Shown: positions 10,773-20,850, numbered from the stretch's first letter. The stretch: DNA of 29,012 bases from Chara braunii (GCA_003427395.1 BFEA01000227.1:2239311-2268322), one strand, 5' to 3'. Notes: generated by a model not told the origin, from the letters alone. Program-made: numbers and translations.

Positions 10773-11033
10773 GTGTGTGATTGCACGGTGTGGATTACTT
10801 CGTGTGACCACTCCGTGTGATTACTTCGTGTGATGACTTCGTGTGACCACACTATGCGACTACACCGCGTGACTACGCTGTGTGACTACGCTGTGTGACC
10901 ACGCAGCGTGATTACATAGTGTGACTACGTTGCGTGATTGCATAGTGTGACTGCGCTGCGTGACTACATAGTGTGACTGTGCTGTGTGATTACAGAGTGA
11001 CCGCATTGAGCGACTATTTCGTGTGACTGCATG
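10773..11033. repeat. 13-bp minisatellite (about 19-20 diverged units)
   Basis: Units of the form GTGTGACTACGCT repeat with point changes and occasional one-base indels. In the central part they tend to alternate between GTGTGAc-type and GCGTGAt-type units, giving a suggestion of a 26-bp higher-order unit. The 13-bp period is not a multiple of three and the array has no long open frame, so it is non-coding. Each unit contains TGAC or TGAT cores, but any protein-binding role is speculation. Confidence 0.85.
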
Positions 11034-12505
11034 AGCACATGACCACCTGGGATTACATGTGCTCGCTTGATCGAATGCCTGCTAGTAACTGTAAGAGTTC
11101 ACTTGTGGCATGGAAAGGATCGGGTGCATGAACACACGATCATACATGTTCCCGTGTGAATAGGAAAAGGCATGCTTGAAGGTGCCGCAAGCCTGGTGAG
11201 CGCAGGTGGGTACGCAGGTCTGTTTTGGCTTGCCGGGCATGTTCTATATGTTCTCATCCCATCCCTACCTCTTCTAAGCAAGTCTAGATGAGCTTTGGAG
11301 GAATGTTCTCATCACCGGCGTTGTTCGGCCTACCAAGAAAACTGAAAACGCTGAGAACGACAGAGAGATCAGTAGCTCGGAGATTGGTCTTTAGCCCTGT
11401 GATAGCTTCTTGAGAGTGATCAGATCGAACAAACATTTGTGCATTGCCAATCCCGCCTTTCTCACTGATTTTGATTCTTTAGTTGTTTCGATGGTCAACC
11501 GAAAACTGCTTCGGAATAGAGCAAAGGATACGGAAATCACTGTCACTATGAATGTGTGAGCAAGTGTATTGAATTTGGCATAGAGGATCTCATACATGTC
11601 AGATAAATAAGCATAGTGCAAATCATTGACTGAGAATAGGTGGTTGGCTGGCAGCGATTCGAATGAGGGGAGCTTATGATCAATCCAATCAGTTAAAGAG
11701 AACTTACTCTTACTTCCTTTATTTATTTATTTAATTCGTTACTGTTATTGGGTTCACAACTCTGTCCGGGCGAAAATCCCAACAGCGATTTCGATCATTC
11801 AGGGGATCAAAATGTGTACTAAGTAAACAAGCTCAGAAAAGTGGCTTACCTGTTCACACTCAATCGCGCCTTAAGAGAGCCTCTGGTGAGTAGTAGAGGA
11901 CCTAGAGGTCGTGATTTGAGTGTGTTCTCTGATGGGCAAGAAGCAGCGCATCTTGAGGGAAATTGTATATCTAGTGGCCAAATTCTTTGTGGATGGTGAC
12001 TAGTGACTACTTTTTGAGTAGTTACTCCTGCCTTTTAGGGTCTGTGTGCTGGTCAGTGACAGGCTGTCTGAGCAGACGCCCGCCCTAGTGTCACGTCTGA
12101 ATAAAGGGGGTTCTGGATGATCTTCTAGCATGGCGCGTGCTTTGAGACTACTCCAGTGTATAGGGCTAAAGTAGGACAAAACCCGTCAGAGTCATATTTG
12201 AGACTGTGGTCATAACACTGGGGGAGTGCACGTCGCCTCAACAATGATTGCCCTTGTCTAGCTCTGCTAACCGTGGAAGTCAAGAATGAGCCTTGAGTGC
12301 TACCCTGTATGTCGAAAGTTGAATGGAGCCAGCCAAAGGGGGTAATATCAGGCAAAGCCAATATTAGCTGCGCTTTGATTATCAGACAATTCAGACTCGG
12401 ATAATTAGTTTCAAACAATCCTCAGAATTCGAATGATATTGGGCAAGACTGGTTATATGCAATTTTCAAGTTCTGCATATTTGGGTTCAGACACGGTGAG
12501 AGAGC
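11034..12505. other. Interval upstream of the small-ORF cluster
   Basis: No supported coding region. A TTTATTTATTTATTTAATT tract lies near 11718-11736. The sequence just before 12506 may hold the 5' untranslated region of the first small ORF, but I cannot define a promoter. Confidence 0.35.
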
Positions 12506-12880
12506 ATGAAAGGTGGTGAGGTGCTAGTTGTGAAGTGTAGCTCTGTCAGAGACAAGAAAAGAGGATGGGAGGATGATGCGTGCCGGGATATGGAAGTGCG
12601 TAAACAGTCTCCGAGGGAATATGCAGTCAGGGCAGTAGGTGAGAGGAAATTCATAGAATACGTCTTCTATTTTTATGACTGCAGCGGGAAGTTACATAGC
12701 ACCGACTCATATCTAGAGACGGTAGAGCAAGCCAGGGCAAAACTCGCGCAAGAGCAACGACGTGTTCTTGAGTTTTTCAGTCAACGAGAGTACATCAGTT
12801 TTCAGCAATCATTTAATCTGTTCTCAGCAACCAGTCAGTTGTTAGAAAGAGCACATCAGAGCAGGCAATCACAACAGTAG
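12506..12880 (+). CDS. Small protein of unknown family, paralogue 1 (124 aa)
   Basis: The frame starts at ATG 12506 and ends with TAG at 12878-12880. The product is charged and soluble, with no membrane segment or signal peptide. Residues of roughly the first 85 align without gaps to the ORF at 13268: both have a Cys and a Trp ten residues apart, then an E-A/L patch, then IEYVFYFYDCSGKLH here against IEYTYYLHDKNGKLC there, then TVEQARAKLAQEQ against TVEEERKVVRDSQ. The Tyr/Phe-rich strand followed by a D-x-x-GKL turn looks like a small beta-hairpin core. The C-terminal tail (FFSQREYISFQQSFNLFSA) is Gln/Ser/Phe-rich and grades into the AATCA-type repeat DNA that follows. I do not recognise the family. 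Paralogy supports a real coding sequence, but the start codon and the absence of introns are unproven. Confidence 0.5.
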   Translation: MKGGEVLVVKCSSVRDKKRGWEDDACRDMEVRKQSPREYAVRAVGERKFIEYVFYFYDCSGKLHSTDSYLETVEQARAKLAQEQRRVLEFFSQREYISFQQSFNLFSATSQLLERAHQSRQSQQ

Positions 12881-13267
12881 CCGTCAATCGGTAACCAAAC
12901 ATCGGACAAGCAACAATCAAGTGAGCAACCAATCAGCAATTAACCCGCAGTCGATCAGCAATCAACCAGCAAACGATCTGCATTCAAATCATTAAACAAT
13001 TAAGCATTCAGACCGACGATCAAGAAGAGGTATTCAAATCAATATTCAGACACAACGTTCCAGGAAACAGTATTTTGGAATCCAATACCCTTGACCATAC
13101 TCAGATCAGTACTTAGACTCAGCAATCTGAAACTGTAGTTAGAAACGGCAATCAGAAACAACTATTTGAAACAACAATCAACCCAATAGTCTCTTCACAC
13201 CTATATCATCCAAGAGTCACTCGTTTCGAGCTAGGTGAACTGATGTAGTGAGAATTCGGTGGGAAAT

Positions 13268-13522
13268 ATGGAGAGCAACAACACAGTTAGAGTCTCTTGC
13301 TTGATGTATCAGAGGGCTGCAGAGACCTGGAGGGAGAGCGCAGTGGAAGAATACAATCAGCAGACAATCATGATGATGGAGCATGCTTTGACGCTGGTAA
13401 GGGACCACACCCGGATTGAGTACACTTATTATTTACATGACAAAAACGGTAAGTTGTGCGCTACTATTACCTCAGTGGGCACTGTAGAGGAAGAAAGAAA
13501 GGTTGTCCGGGATTCTCAGTGA
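13268..13522 (+). CDS. Small protein of unknown family, paralogue 2 (84 aa)
   Basis: This frame starts at ATG 13268 (a GTG lies nine bases earlier) and stops with TGA at 13520-13522. By eye about 30 percent of its residues match paralogue 1 over about 77 residues, without gaps. The most alike block is EHALTLVRDHTRIEYTYYLH followed by DKNGKL. It is shorter than paralogue 1 because the frame closes just after the shared core, and the Gln/Ser-rich tail is missing. Both copies are followed by similar DNA (CAGTTTTCAG, then CAGCAATC and TTTAATC), so the ORF and its 3' sequence were duplicated together. The truncated end could be a natural C-terminus or a frameshift. Function is unknown; no catalytic motif is visible. 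Confidence 0.45.
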   Translation: MESNNTVRVSCLMYQRAAETWRESAVEEYNQQTIMMMEHALTLVRDHTRIEYTYYLHDKNGKLCATITSVGTVEEERKVVRDSQ

Positions 13523-13614
13523 GACAAGTAAATCACATACTTCATGATAAGAGAGATGAGTGTGTGTCTGGCGCAGGCAGGCTGTATAGAGCTGGGCTAG
13601 ACTTCAAAATAACA

Positions 13615-13765
13615 GTCTTCAACATTCAGTTTTCAACATTCAGTTTTCAACAAACAGTTTTCAGTATGCAGTTTCCAGCAATCGTTTAATCAGCAATCAA
13701 TCATCAGCAATCAGTCATCAACAATCATTTGATCAGCAATCAAGTCAGAATTATCAGCAGATATC
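13615..13765. repeat. Short tandem/interspersed ATCAGCAATCA-type repeats
   Basis: A stretch dominated by AACATTCAGTTTTC units followed by ATCAGCAATCA and TCATCAACAATCA units. Closely similar, more diverged sequence (CAGCAATCAACCAGC, ACAATCAAG) fills about 12880-13000 after paralogue 1. The repeats lie between the small ORFs and the 232-codon ORF and appear to have been copied with the ORFs. Confidence 0.7.
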
Positions 13766-13778
13766 AGATATCTTTCTC

Positions 13779-14477
13779 ATGAGTGCAGTTGAATCCTTTC
13801 AAGTCAGCGGGTCAGTGCTCGCCAATCTCAGTCAGTTTTCATGCAAAGAGGCATTCCGCTATCAGTATGCCAGTGCCATTGGTTTCAGACAGGAAGATCT
13901 GTCAATCTTCGTTGTCCAGACCAGTTTTGTTGATGGCACCATCCACGATCTGAGGCCTTACCTGAAGAAAGGCAAGAAGACTCGTGAGCATTTCGATCCG
14001 GTCTGGATCTCAGCCACTAAATACCTTGAGCAGAGAGAGAGGGATCTCGATGAGAGTGGCACTACGCTGATTCGCAGTTTTTGGCCGATGCTTTATACTG
14101 ACTATCCTAGGCCCCTAGTCCCTTCTCTTCTCACAGATGGCACACGTTGGCTTGATATGATCGACTTGGCAAAGAGGTATATCTCTCCAGCGGTGATCGA
14201 CATTGAGGCTTTGACTGAGCCCACCGAGTACCCCTACCTCAGACGAGGGGTCTTTTTAGTGGATGGACTGCCTACTTTGTGGAAGGAATTTTGCTCCATG
14301 GTTAACTACCGTGTCATGTACCTTGGATGGTCATGCTCAGAGCTTGCTGGCTTTAGGTGGCATTTTGTCACGAAGCCTCAATCTCAGATTGTACGTGGGC
14401 GAGGGTCACAACACCAAAGAAGATCAGCGAAAAGAGAGATTGAGAGAGTGACCAGAGGGATGAGCGAGGACTCTTGA
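13779..14477 (+). CDS. Unknown 232-residue protein, uninterrupted frame
   Basis: A 232-codon frame from ATG 13779 to TGA 14475-14477, the longest intact and non-repetitive frame of the cluster. The product is soluble, mixed in composition, with several Trp, Tyr and Pro residues (RSFWPMLYTDYPRPL, VDGLPTLWKEF, VMYLGWSCSELAGFRWHF) and a basic C-terminus (RGRGSQHQRRSAKREIERV) that could bind nucleic acid or act as a nuclear signal. No signal peptide or membrane helix is evident. I do not recognise the family. It lies about 255 bases after paralogue 2 in the same orientation, with repeat DNA between, so the three frames may be exons of one gene, neighbouring genes or parts of one mobile element. 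The lack of stops amid decayed neighbours suggests it is recent or under constraint. An AATAAA lies about 250 bases downstream. Confidence 0.5.
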   Translation: MSAVESFQVSGSVLANLSQFSCKEAFRYQYASAIGFRQEDLSIFVVQTSFVDGTIHDLRPYLKKGKKTREHFDPVWISATKYLEQRERDLDESGTTLIRSFWPMLYTDYPRPLVPSLLTDGTRWLDMIDLAKRYISPAVIDIEALTEPTEYPYLRRGVFLVDGLPTLWKEFCSMVNYRVMYLGWSCSELAGFRWHFVTKPQSQIVRGRGSQHQRRSAKREIERVTRGMSEDS

Positions 14478-14727
14478 GAGGTGTTGACCATGCTCGTTTA
14501 TGTGTACTTTCTGAGATTGTTATGAGTTCTCATTGTTCCCTCATTCAATTGCTCCTGTCGTTGCTCGAGTCAGTTAGTCTTGCTTCCTGCATTGTTCTGC
14601 CTAAAGATTGTCTCCTTGGAGGATTCAGTCACAGTTCTCAAAATCAGATTGACATAATTGACGCATGCATAGCACCCCATGATTTTTATGGTTATTATTT
14701 GCATAATTCTCTGCTGTCCTGAATCAA

Positions 14728-14733
14728 AATAAA
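14728..14733 (+). promoter_or_regulatory. Possible polyadenylation signal
   Basis: AATAAA lies about 250 bases beyond the TGA of the 232-codon ORF, a plausible 3' untranslated region length. The hexamer is common by chance in AT-rich DNA. Confidence 0.3.
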
Positions 14734-15093
14734 AGATTCCTAAGACCAGGGACCGGCGAAGACCGCAATTGAAGGGTCTCGCTCGAAGCCGGATGCACAC
14801 AACAGAAAGAGATTTGCATGAATTAATTTATCTTATTTATTGCAATCACAGTCAAAATCCTGCGTGACAGCCTGTTGGCCTTCCGGTCGACCGAAGTGGT
14901 CCGACTGGGAAAAAGTGCGACACCGCGGCCAGGCCATGAGAGACGCACTGTGCACCGAGGTCGTTCGGCCTTTTGGTCTGCGAGAGTGACACCACAATTG
15001 CAGTTCTCCCACTTACATTACGTGACAGACTAGTACCGGGTTTTGGTGCTGCTTGCTTTTGCCGAGTGGAGAGTTGCAGTTTGGACAGTTGGC

Positions 15094-15906
15094 ATGATGG
15101 CGAGGAATGATGGGCGTCGAGACTATGTGTGGGAGAGGCATGCATTGGTCCGAGATTTGGAGAAGACGGAGCGAGAGGTGGTGTTACTGCACAAGTTCCT
15201 CGTGGCCAGGGGTGATAACATGACAGTGCGGATGCGGTGCGGGAGAGAGGTGTGCGAGACAGACGTCTCACAAGAGAACATCCACGCACGTAAATGGTCG
15301 AGCTCTGTCGTGAAACGGCTCTCCGCTTCACGGTTGAGCCTCGTGTAATGCTGCGACAACCTGGTTGTCCACCGCATGCGTATGAGCCGCGAGTTGGAGA
15401 TGTTGAGGAGCTCAGTTGATGATAGCCGAGCGGTGCAAGAGAACGCATCAGCAGCCGAGCGGGAGGCAGTTCGGCAAAGGGATGCCGCCATGCGTGAGAA
15501 GGATGCTGCCATGCGTGAAAGAGATGACACTTTGAGGAAGTTGGAGGCTGCGAAAGCTGAGGTGCGCATCGCCCGACAGCAAGCAGACACGACATGACGA
15601 TTCGTCGAAGAAGTCACACGTGGGGGATGTGAAGTGGTTGACGGGGAGCAGGAAGTGTGCGCAGAAATGCAAAATTTGTCCATTGCGGCGAAGGGGAAAG
15701 CAGTGTGCAACGACGTCCGTGTAGAAGGTGGGTCCGGCGGTTGCAGTGCGCAGGGGTCAAGGTGCAAATCATGCGATGATATGGTGTTCCGTCTCAAGCA
15801 ATTGGAGGGGGAGATGGTGCACCTAGAAATGACGAACGAGATCCTGCAATACCCCGCTTCGTTCTGGGATGAGTGGGACAAGGAGATGCACGTTTGTCAT
15901 TCCTGA
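15094..15906 (+). pseudogene. Coiled-coil protein frame with two internal stops
   Basis: From ATG 15094 a single plus-strand frame runs to a TGA at 15904-15906, interrupted by TAA at 15346-15348 and TGA at 15595-15597; all three parts keep the same phase. Part one has a charged helix (ERHALVRDLEKTEREVVLLH). Part two is a strong heptad-rich coiled coil with REKDAAMRERDDTLRKLEAA at its core. Part three ends in a second predicted helix (FRLKQLEGEMVHLEMTNEIL). The consistent phase and helical texture on both sides of each stop argue for one decayed protein of about 270 residues rather than three genes. The opposite strand has long open frames here, but they are Ser/Arg/Thr-rich shadows. The family is not recognised; such coiled coils occur both in transposon-borne and host proteins. 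Confidence 0.5.
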
Positions 15907-15946
15907 CAAATTCCCTCCACCGCCTACTTTGCGTTAGTCTCTCCGA

Positions 15947-16048
<102 letters not shown>

Positions 16049-16202
16049 GAAAAAGGTGCGGGCCACCTTTTTTGCGGTGAAGTGGAACATCGCCTTAAGG
16101 ACAGATACATATGCATTTTTTTTTATATTGTTGAGCACTGCGACTTACGGTGGTCGTTTTTCGATGACCTTTTTCAATGTCTGTCCACCGTTTCGGTTGC
16201 AT

Positions 16203-16433
16203 TTTGAATATCCAATCTTTTTGAACACTCTTCGAATATCTGATCTTTTTAAACAATCTTCGATTTTTTTTTAAGGATCTTTTTTAATATCCAATCTTCG
16301 AATGTTATTGAACAATTTTTTTGAATATTCAATCTTCGAATCTTTTTTAACAATCTTTTAGAATATCCAATCTTCGAATGTTTTTGAACAATCTTTTTGA
16401 ATATCCAATTTTTTTGACAATCTTTTAGAATGA
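16203..16433. repeat. AT-rich minisatellite, unit about 35-40 bp
   Basis: Diverged units built on AATATCCAATCTTCGAAT followed by TTTTTGAACAATCTTTT repeat about six times, with variable T-run lengths. The array abuts the 3' end of the second SANT-type pseudogene on the minus strand. Confidence 0.75.
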
Positions 16434-16437
16434 CGAT

Positions 16438-18010
16438 TGGGTTGAATGACGTTTTTTTGCGTTCCATATTTTTCTCGATTGACTGATTGTCGGATCGCAT
16501 AACAACGATTGTGTGGTCACGCATAGCTCCTGTGACAGCCTTCATACTGGTCTCACGGGCATTACTAGCTGCTCATTTGCGTTTGCCCAGTGTGGAGTCA
16601 AAAGTGCTTCCCCTGTTCCCTCCTGCAGCCCCACCTGACGAACCTCCGCCCGCTTCCTCGCTCAGCCCCTCCGTGGTGGTATGATAGTTCCCCTTTTCCT
16701 GAGCTTCTTCACATGATTCCTGTTGTGCTCTGGGATCCCGCAGCTGTGACAAGCTGATAGAGTCTGTGTCCTTTTCCACAGGGTCGATGAAGTCGTACCA
16801 CGACCGCATGAGAACGAAGTCCACATTGTATCTCTTGCGCTTCGTCTGGTTCATGTCCCAATAGCTTGGGAGACCAGACCACTTCTCGTGGATCTTCAGC
16901 CTGCGGTAGAAGTCCATCACTTGATGGAACTTTCCTTTGCACTGGTCTTCATCACGATAAAAACCTTTCTCCCACATACAATCAGCAACCATCTTCCAGA
17001 AGCCGGCCTTCGCACGTGCCCTCCCCATGGCCTCCGTATCATCACCCAAAACCTCGCTTCGTTCCTCGCCCGACACAACACTGTTGTCTCGTCCTCCCCC
17101 CACCTCTCGCTGTTCTTAGCAGCATCTGCTGGCTTGACATTTCCACGCCGACCTATCCCCTCGGGGGAACACCTGTTCCCTCCACCCCCAACACTTCCTT
17201 CTCCTTCGAAGGCGCCCTCCCCCGGTCGAGGGGTCGCCCCCTGTGCATTACTAGCATGCTCCGATGTCACAGCGGTCAGAGGTGTGTGCACAGGGGGAGC
17301 CAAAAGGGGAGTCACAGCGCCGCTGGGTGGAGGCGGTTCACAACCCTCACCTTGGAACACCCCGCCTTCGATATCGCGCACCTGTCGATTTAGGATGTAA
17401 TTGGAGGGCGGTGTATGCGGCACAGTACAGGCCGCTCCGTCGAAGTTCACACTTGAACTGCGTGGTGGATCAGACTGCATGCCAGGCTGTGTGGCCGATT
17501 GATCAGATGTGGTAGGACATCTGATATGGGTGACGGAATGGGCCCGGAATGCTCCAAAGCACGCGTCACCCCTTGCTGACTCTGCCCCTCTGCCATGGCC
17601 ATAGCACGCATCCTCAACTGCATCCTCAGCGAATTCTCGTCTTGCCCATCAACCCCTTACCTGATGCTAGGTACGGGACTCGACTCAGATGGCAAACATC
17701 CACGTTGGATGTCACCGCCAGCCTGCTGAGCACCCACGAATGAAGGTGTGCCGTCAAAGTTCAAAGATTTGGACAGTCGTCCAGAAGTGGGACCGTCGGC
17801 GGAGGGACGAGCAGGTAAGGGTCGAAAGCACTACGAGCTGGGCAACTGTGTACCCAAAGTGTCATCTTCAACTGCTTGCGATGCTGTCCCGCAAAATTCT
17901 CCATTCACCCCTCCATGATACTGACCTGCGGAGGGAAAGGATCCAAGGCCGTGCCCAAGAGGGGGCATTACTTGTGGGTCTGAGCGTGAAGTCCCAAACT
18001 GGGACTTAGA
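16438..18010 (-). pseudogene. SANT/trihelix-like DNA-binding protein relic (copy 2)
   Basis: Minus-strand coding texture runs from about 18010 to 16438. It begins with a Pro/Gly/Ser-rich N-terminus (for example PSAGQYHGGVNGEFCGTASQ), has TAA at 17657-17659 in READABLE phase with GVDGQDENSLRMQLRMRAMA, a shift near 17515, then QVRDIEGGVFQGEGCEPPPP and HTPLTAVTSEH. The DNA-binding domain starts at ERWGEDETTVL, is shifted near 17050, and continues as AMGRARAKAGFWKMVADCMW, DEDQCKGKFHQVMDFYRRLK and WSGLPSYWDM, ending RSWYDFID. This is a trihelix/Myb-like fold with a Trp at each helix, of a different subtype from copy 1. A TGA at 16573-16575 splits the C-terminus, which continues with ARETSMKAVTGAMRDH. 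In the family these proteins bind DNA. Here it is dead. The N-terminal and C-terminal assignments rest on composition and phase only. Confidence 0.65.
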
Positions 18011-18182
18011 AAAGGCTCAGTCTTGAATACAGGACAGTCCAGCAGGGTCATTCGTGGAACCCATTGCGTGTTGGAGTGGGACCAAAACAACACTTTTCCA
18101 GCGATGGCGTCAACAGCAAGTAACAGCGACGAAATGCCAATGAAGAGGAAAACGACGAACGATGGGCGTTGCAATTCTCCCA

Positions 18183-18341
18183 CTTGTACGGTACACAAGA
18201 ACTGCCACTCACGGAACGAAACGGAATGGAGCAGTGCACATAAAAATGTGTACGGACCCGCACAGCCCGTTTCCACTTGGGCGAAGTTTTCCATTTCGGG
18301 AAAGTTCTATGATTTCGGTGCCTTCCTTGTACGGTACACAA
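18183..18341. repeat. 16-bp direct repeat, 143 bp apart
   Basis: CTTGTACGGTACACAA occurs exactly at 18183-18198 and at 18326-18341. Its core TGTACGGTACA is nearly palindromic. The flanks differ, so this is not an obvious longer duplication. Confidence 0.6.
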
Positions 18342-18799
18342 AGCGGCCTACAATCACACGTGGGGAAGGAATCCGATCCGGATGTGGGACCTGGTACGCA
18401 AGAAATGAATGGATGTGGCCAATGTTGAGACTGTATTCGTTCGACCTTGCTGGAACTTCATCATAATTACGGTCGGGTTGTGTGGGTGTCAGACGGCCGA
18501 AAACTTTTAATTTCTTCGAAGAGGATGGCCTCGGCGAAGTCTTGAAAACGCCCCTTCCCTTCCAAGTCTAAAGAACGAGACTACGATACCGAAAAAAAAA
18601 ATTAAAAAAATTCATGTCCTCTTCACGAAACGGCCACCGATTGGTGGAAACTGTGAGGCCACACAATGTCTGTACCTTGAAAATGGCCTCTGTCGATACG
18701 GGATGCCATCCACAGTTGTCATGCGTCACTGGATGTCACACGCGATCGAAATCCTAACAACGATGTAAAAGACTTGGCTAGTGGGTCCGAGCCCCTTGA

Positions 18800-18970
18800 G
18801 TGGTGGCTGGGCGCTCCGGTCTTTTTCCCGTAGCGGTTCACTTTTCATTCCGTAGCGGTTCATTTTTTTTTTCCTTACAATTTTTTTTTTCTCTCTTTTA
18901 TTAATTTTAATTTATTTTTTTATCTGTCGATGATTGTCGATGGCTGTCGGTGGACTTGGCCCCTGCTCGC
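18800..18970. repeat. Block related to 21845-22150
   Basis: GGGCGCTCC, TAGCGGTTCACTTTTC, TGTCGATGATTGTCGATG and GACTTGGCCCCTG here have close counterparts near 22089, 22117, 21885 and 22071, in a different order. Two diverged copies of one dispersed repeat, partly rearranged, are the simplest reading. Confidence 0.4.
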
Positions 18971-19858
18971 GTTCGCGAGAAAAAAAAAAAGTGAACCAGG
19001 ACAAAAAAAAGAGTGGAGTAGCCAGCAATCGGGGTCAGGTTCCATTTATATTCCATTTAGGTTCTTGACGGTGGTGTCGTCGATCCAGATTCGATCGAAT
19101 TTTTTTTTTTTTTCCTTTTTTTTTTTTCCCTTTTTTTACGGTGGTGTTTGCAGCCAGAGGCTGCGCTTACTTGGGTTGCAAGGTTTTCTTTCCTGTTCGG
19201 GAAATGTCGTGGACTTCAATCGAGCTTCGGGGGGGTGTTTTTGCGCTTTAGGGGGGGGTGGGAAGGGTGCGGTCGTGGCTAAGAGATGGACCGGTAATGC
19301 TAGTGGTCATCGCAAGCTTTGGGCAATTGGTCAGTTCATAAGGTTGGTCGGACGTTTCCTTTTCGGGTGGAAGGTTGAGTGTTTTTTTGTGGGTTGTCGG
19401 GTGTTTGAGTCTTTTTTGGGGGGCTGTCAGGGTTTTTTTTCTGGATGATGTGGCGTCGTTGCATCGTGGCGCCGACGAAAAAGAAAAAGAACAAAAAGAA
19501 GAAAAAAAAAGAAAGAAAACAAAGAGTCCCAGTCCAGGGACATCGGGGAAGGCCCTCACTTGGGTGGTGCTTTTAGGAATGTATCTGGCCACTACGTCGG
19601 GAAATAGATTGCCATTGGTTTTTCTTTCTGTTTTTGTTCTCAATTCATTGTGGTGTCCTGCCAGCCAGGCAGGGCGAGTGGCACGTAACTGTCTCACTGC
19701 TGCAGCATCATGTATCCACCCTCAATCGCAGCATAAGGGATTTTTTTTTTTTTTTTCGTTGCTGTTGTGTTTTTTTCCGTACACGCCCTCACTGAGGGCA
19801 CAATCATACAAGCACCTCATAGAATGTATCCGATGGTTATCAAGGCGTTCAAGAAGTA

Positions 19859-19860
<2 letters not shown>

Positions 19861-19893
<33 letters not shown>
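19861..19893. repeat. T33 homopolymer
   Basis: A run of 33 T residues, flanked by AAGTATC and CCCTTTTTC. On the minus strand it would be a poly(A) tail; no target-site duplication was recognised for an insertion in that orientation. Confidence 0.9.
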
Positions 19894-19949
19894 CCCTTTT
19901 TCTTTCTTCGATGAAACTGTCCGGGTTCGGCCAAACTCGGTGCGCAGTG

Positions 19950-19967
19950 AAAATCAGGGTCGGCAAA
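19950..19967. repeat. Left target-site duplication (18 bp)
   Basis: AAAATCAGGGTCGGCAAA, repeated exactly at 21794-21811 on the other side of the retroposon insertion. Confidence 0.85.
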
Positions 19968-20850
19968 GCGAGCTGGACTGCGGGAGAGCGCTACGGAGCC
20001 GAAGCTGCTTGGGTGAGGCAAGGTGACGGCGCAACGGGCTAGGTCCGGTGGCGAGCATCGGCACGGTTGAGTCACCATGCTTGGCTGGTCTCATCCGCCC
20101 CTGCCGCTCCTGGTCCTGGAGGTTAGGCGTGGTTATGCTGGCATGCCGAGTAGAGATTGCGTTGGCTTGTGGGTGTGGTGTGCCTGCGGGAGGATGCTCT
20201 TATACCGGGTATGAAGTGTGGTCAGCGTGCTGAGGCACGTTTGATCTTAGGTACAAAGATTTTAGTAATGAAGCTGTTGATGATGTCGTTTTAGGCGTTG
20301 ACTCGTGAGACTGTCGTTTTAGGCATTGATTTGCTGTGGGAGTTCGAGGACCCTAAAGACGATTGCGGTGCTGAAGCTTTGTGGAGACCTTCAGGCTGGA
20401 ATTGAAGATCGAAGATCCTCTTCAAGGAACGTACTGTGTTTAGTGCTGATTTGTTGTGGGGCTTCACCGATTCATGAAGAGGATTGTGATGTTGAAGCTC
20501 TGTTGCGGATCTTTTGGTTGGGGTTTTGTCTGTTCTGTAGGCTAGTTTTAGTGTTATTTCCGAAATTGTCTGTCTCGTTGACTTGGTGTTTTTGAATTTT
20601 GTTTCTGATTGGCGTGTTGCGTTTAGATTATTTTCTATTTTAGGTAGTGTTTTGTGGGGTACGAGTTGCCTGTTTTGTAAAACTCCTCTTTTCGTGTTTT
20701 CGTGGGATCCTCTTTTTGTGTTTGGGTCTGTTTATTTCGAAGGATTTTCTTTCCTGGTTTTGGTATTTGTTCTCTTAGCGCTTGGTAGGATTTCTTTTTG
20801 TGCGCTCTAGTTTTGTTATTTGTTGCTGGGTAGGATTCTTTTTGCGCGTT

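Larger units (their letters stand above)
18011..19949. other. T-rich interval without a supported gene
   Basis: The interval holds many A- and T-runs, an internal repeat at 18183 and 18326, and a block at about 18800-18970 that resembles 21845-22150. Open frames in 18930-19914 are Phe/Lys-rich products of homopolymers. A minus-strand frame at 17968-18294 has one hydrophobic stretch but no family resemblance. The interval is probably decayed repeat DNA and upstream sequence of the SANT relic. Confidence 0.4.

Noticed and set aside
14852-15881. Two long minus-strand frames (247 and 252 codons)
   Set aside because: Both are Ser/Arg/Thr/Pro-rich, as expected on the strand opposite a Glu/Arg/Ala coiled coil, and show no domain. 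The plus-strand heptad pattern is the better reading.
18930-19914. Plus-strand frames of 172 and 179 codons
   Set aside because: Phe- and Lys-rich products of poly-T and poly-A runs, with no protein family texture.
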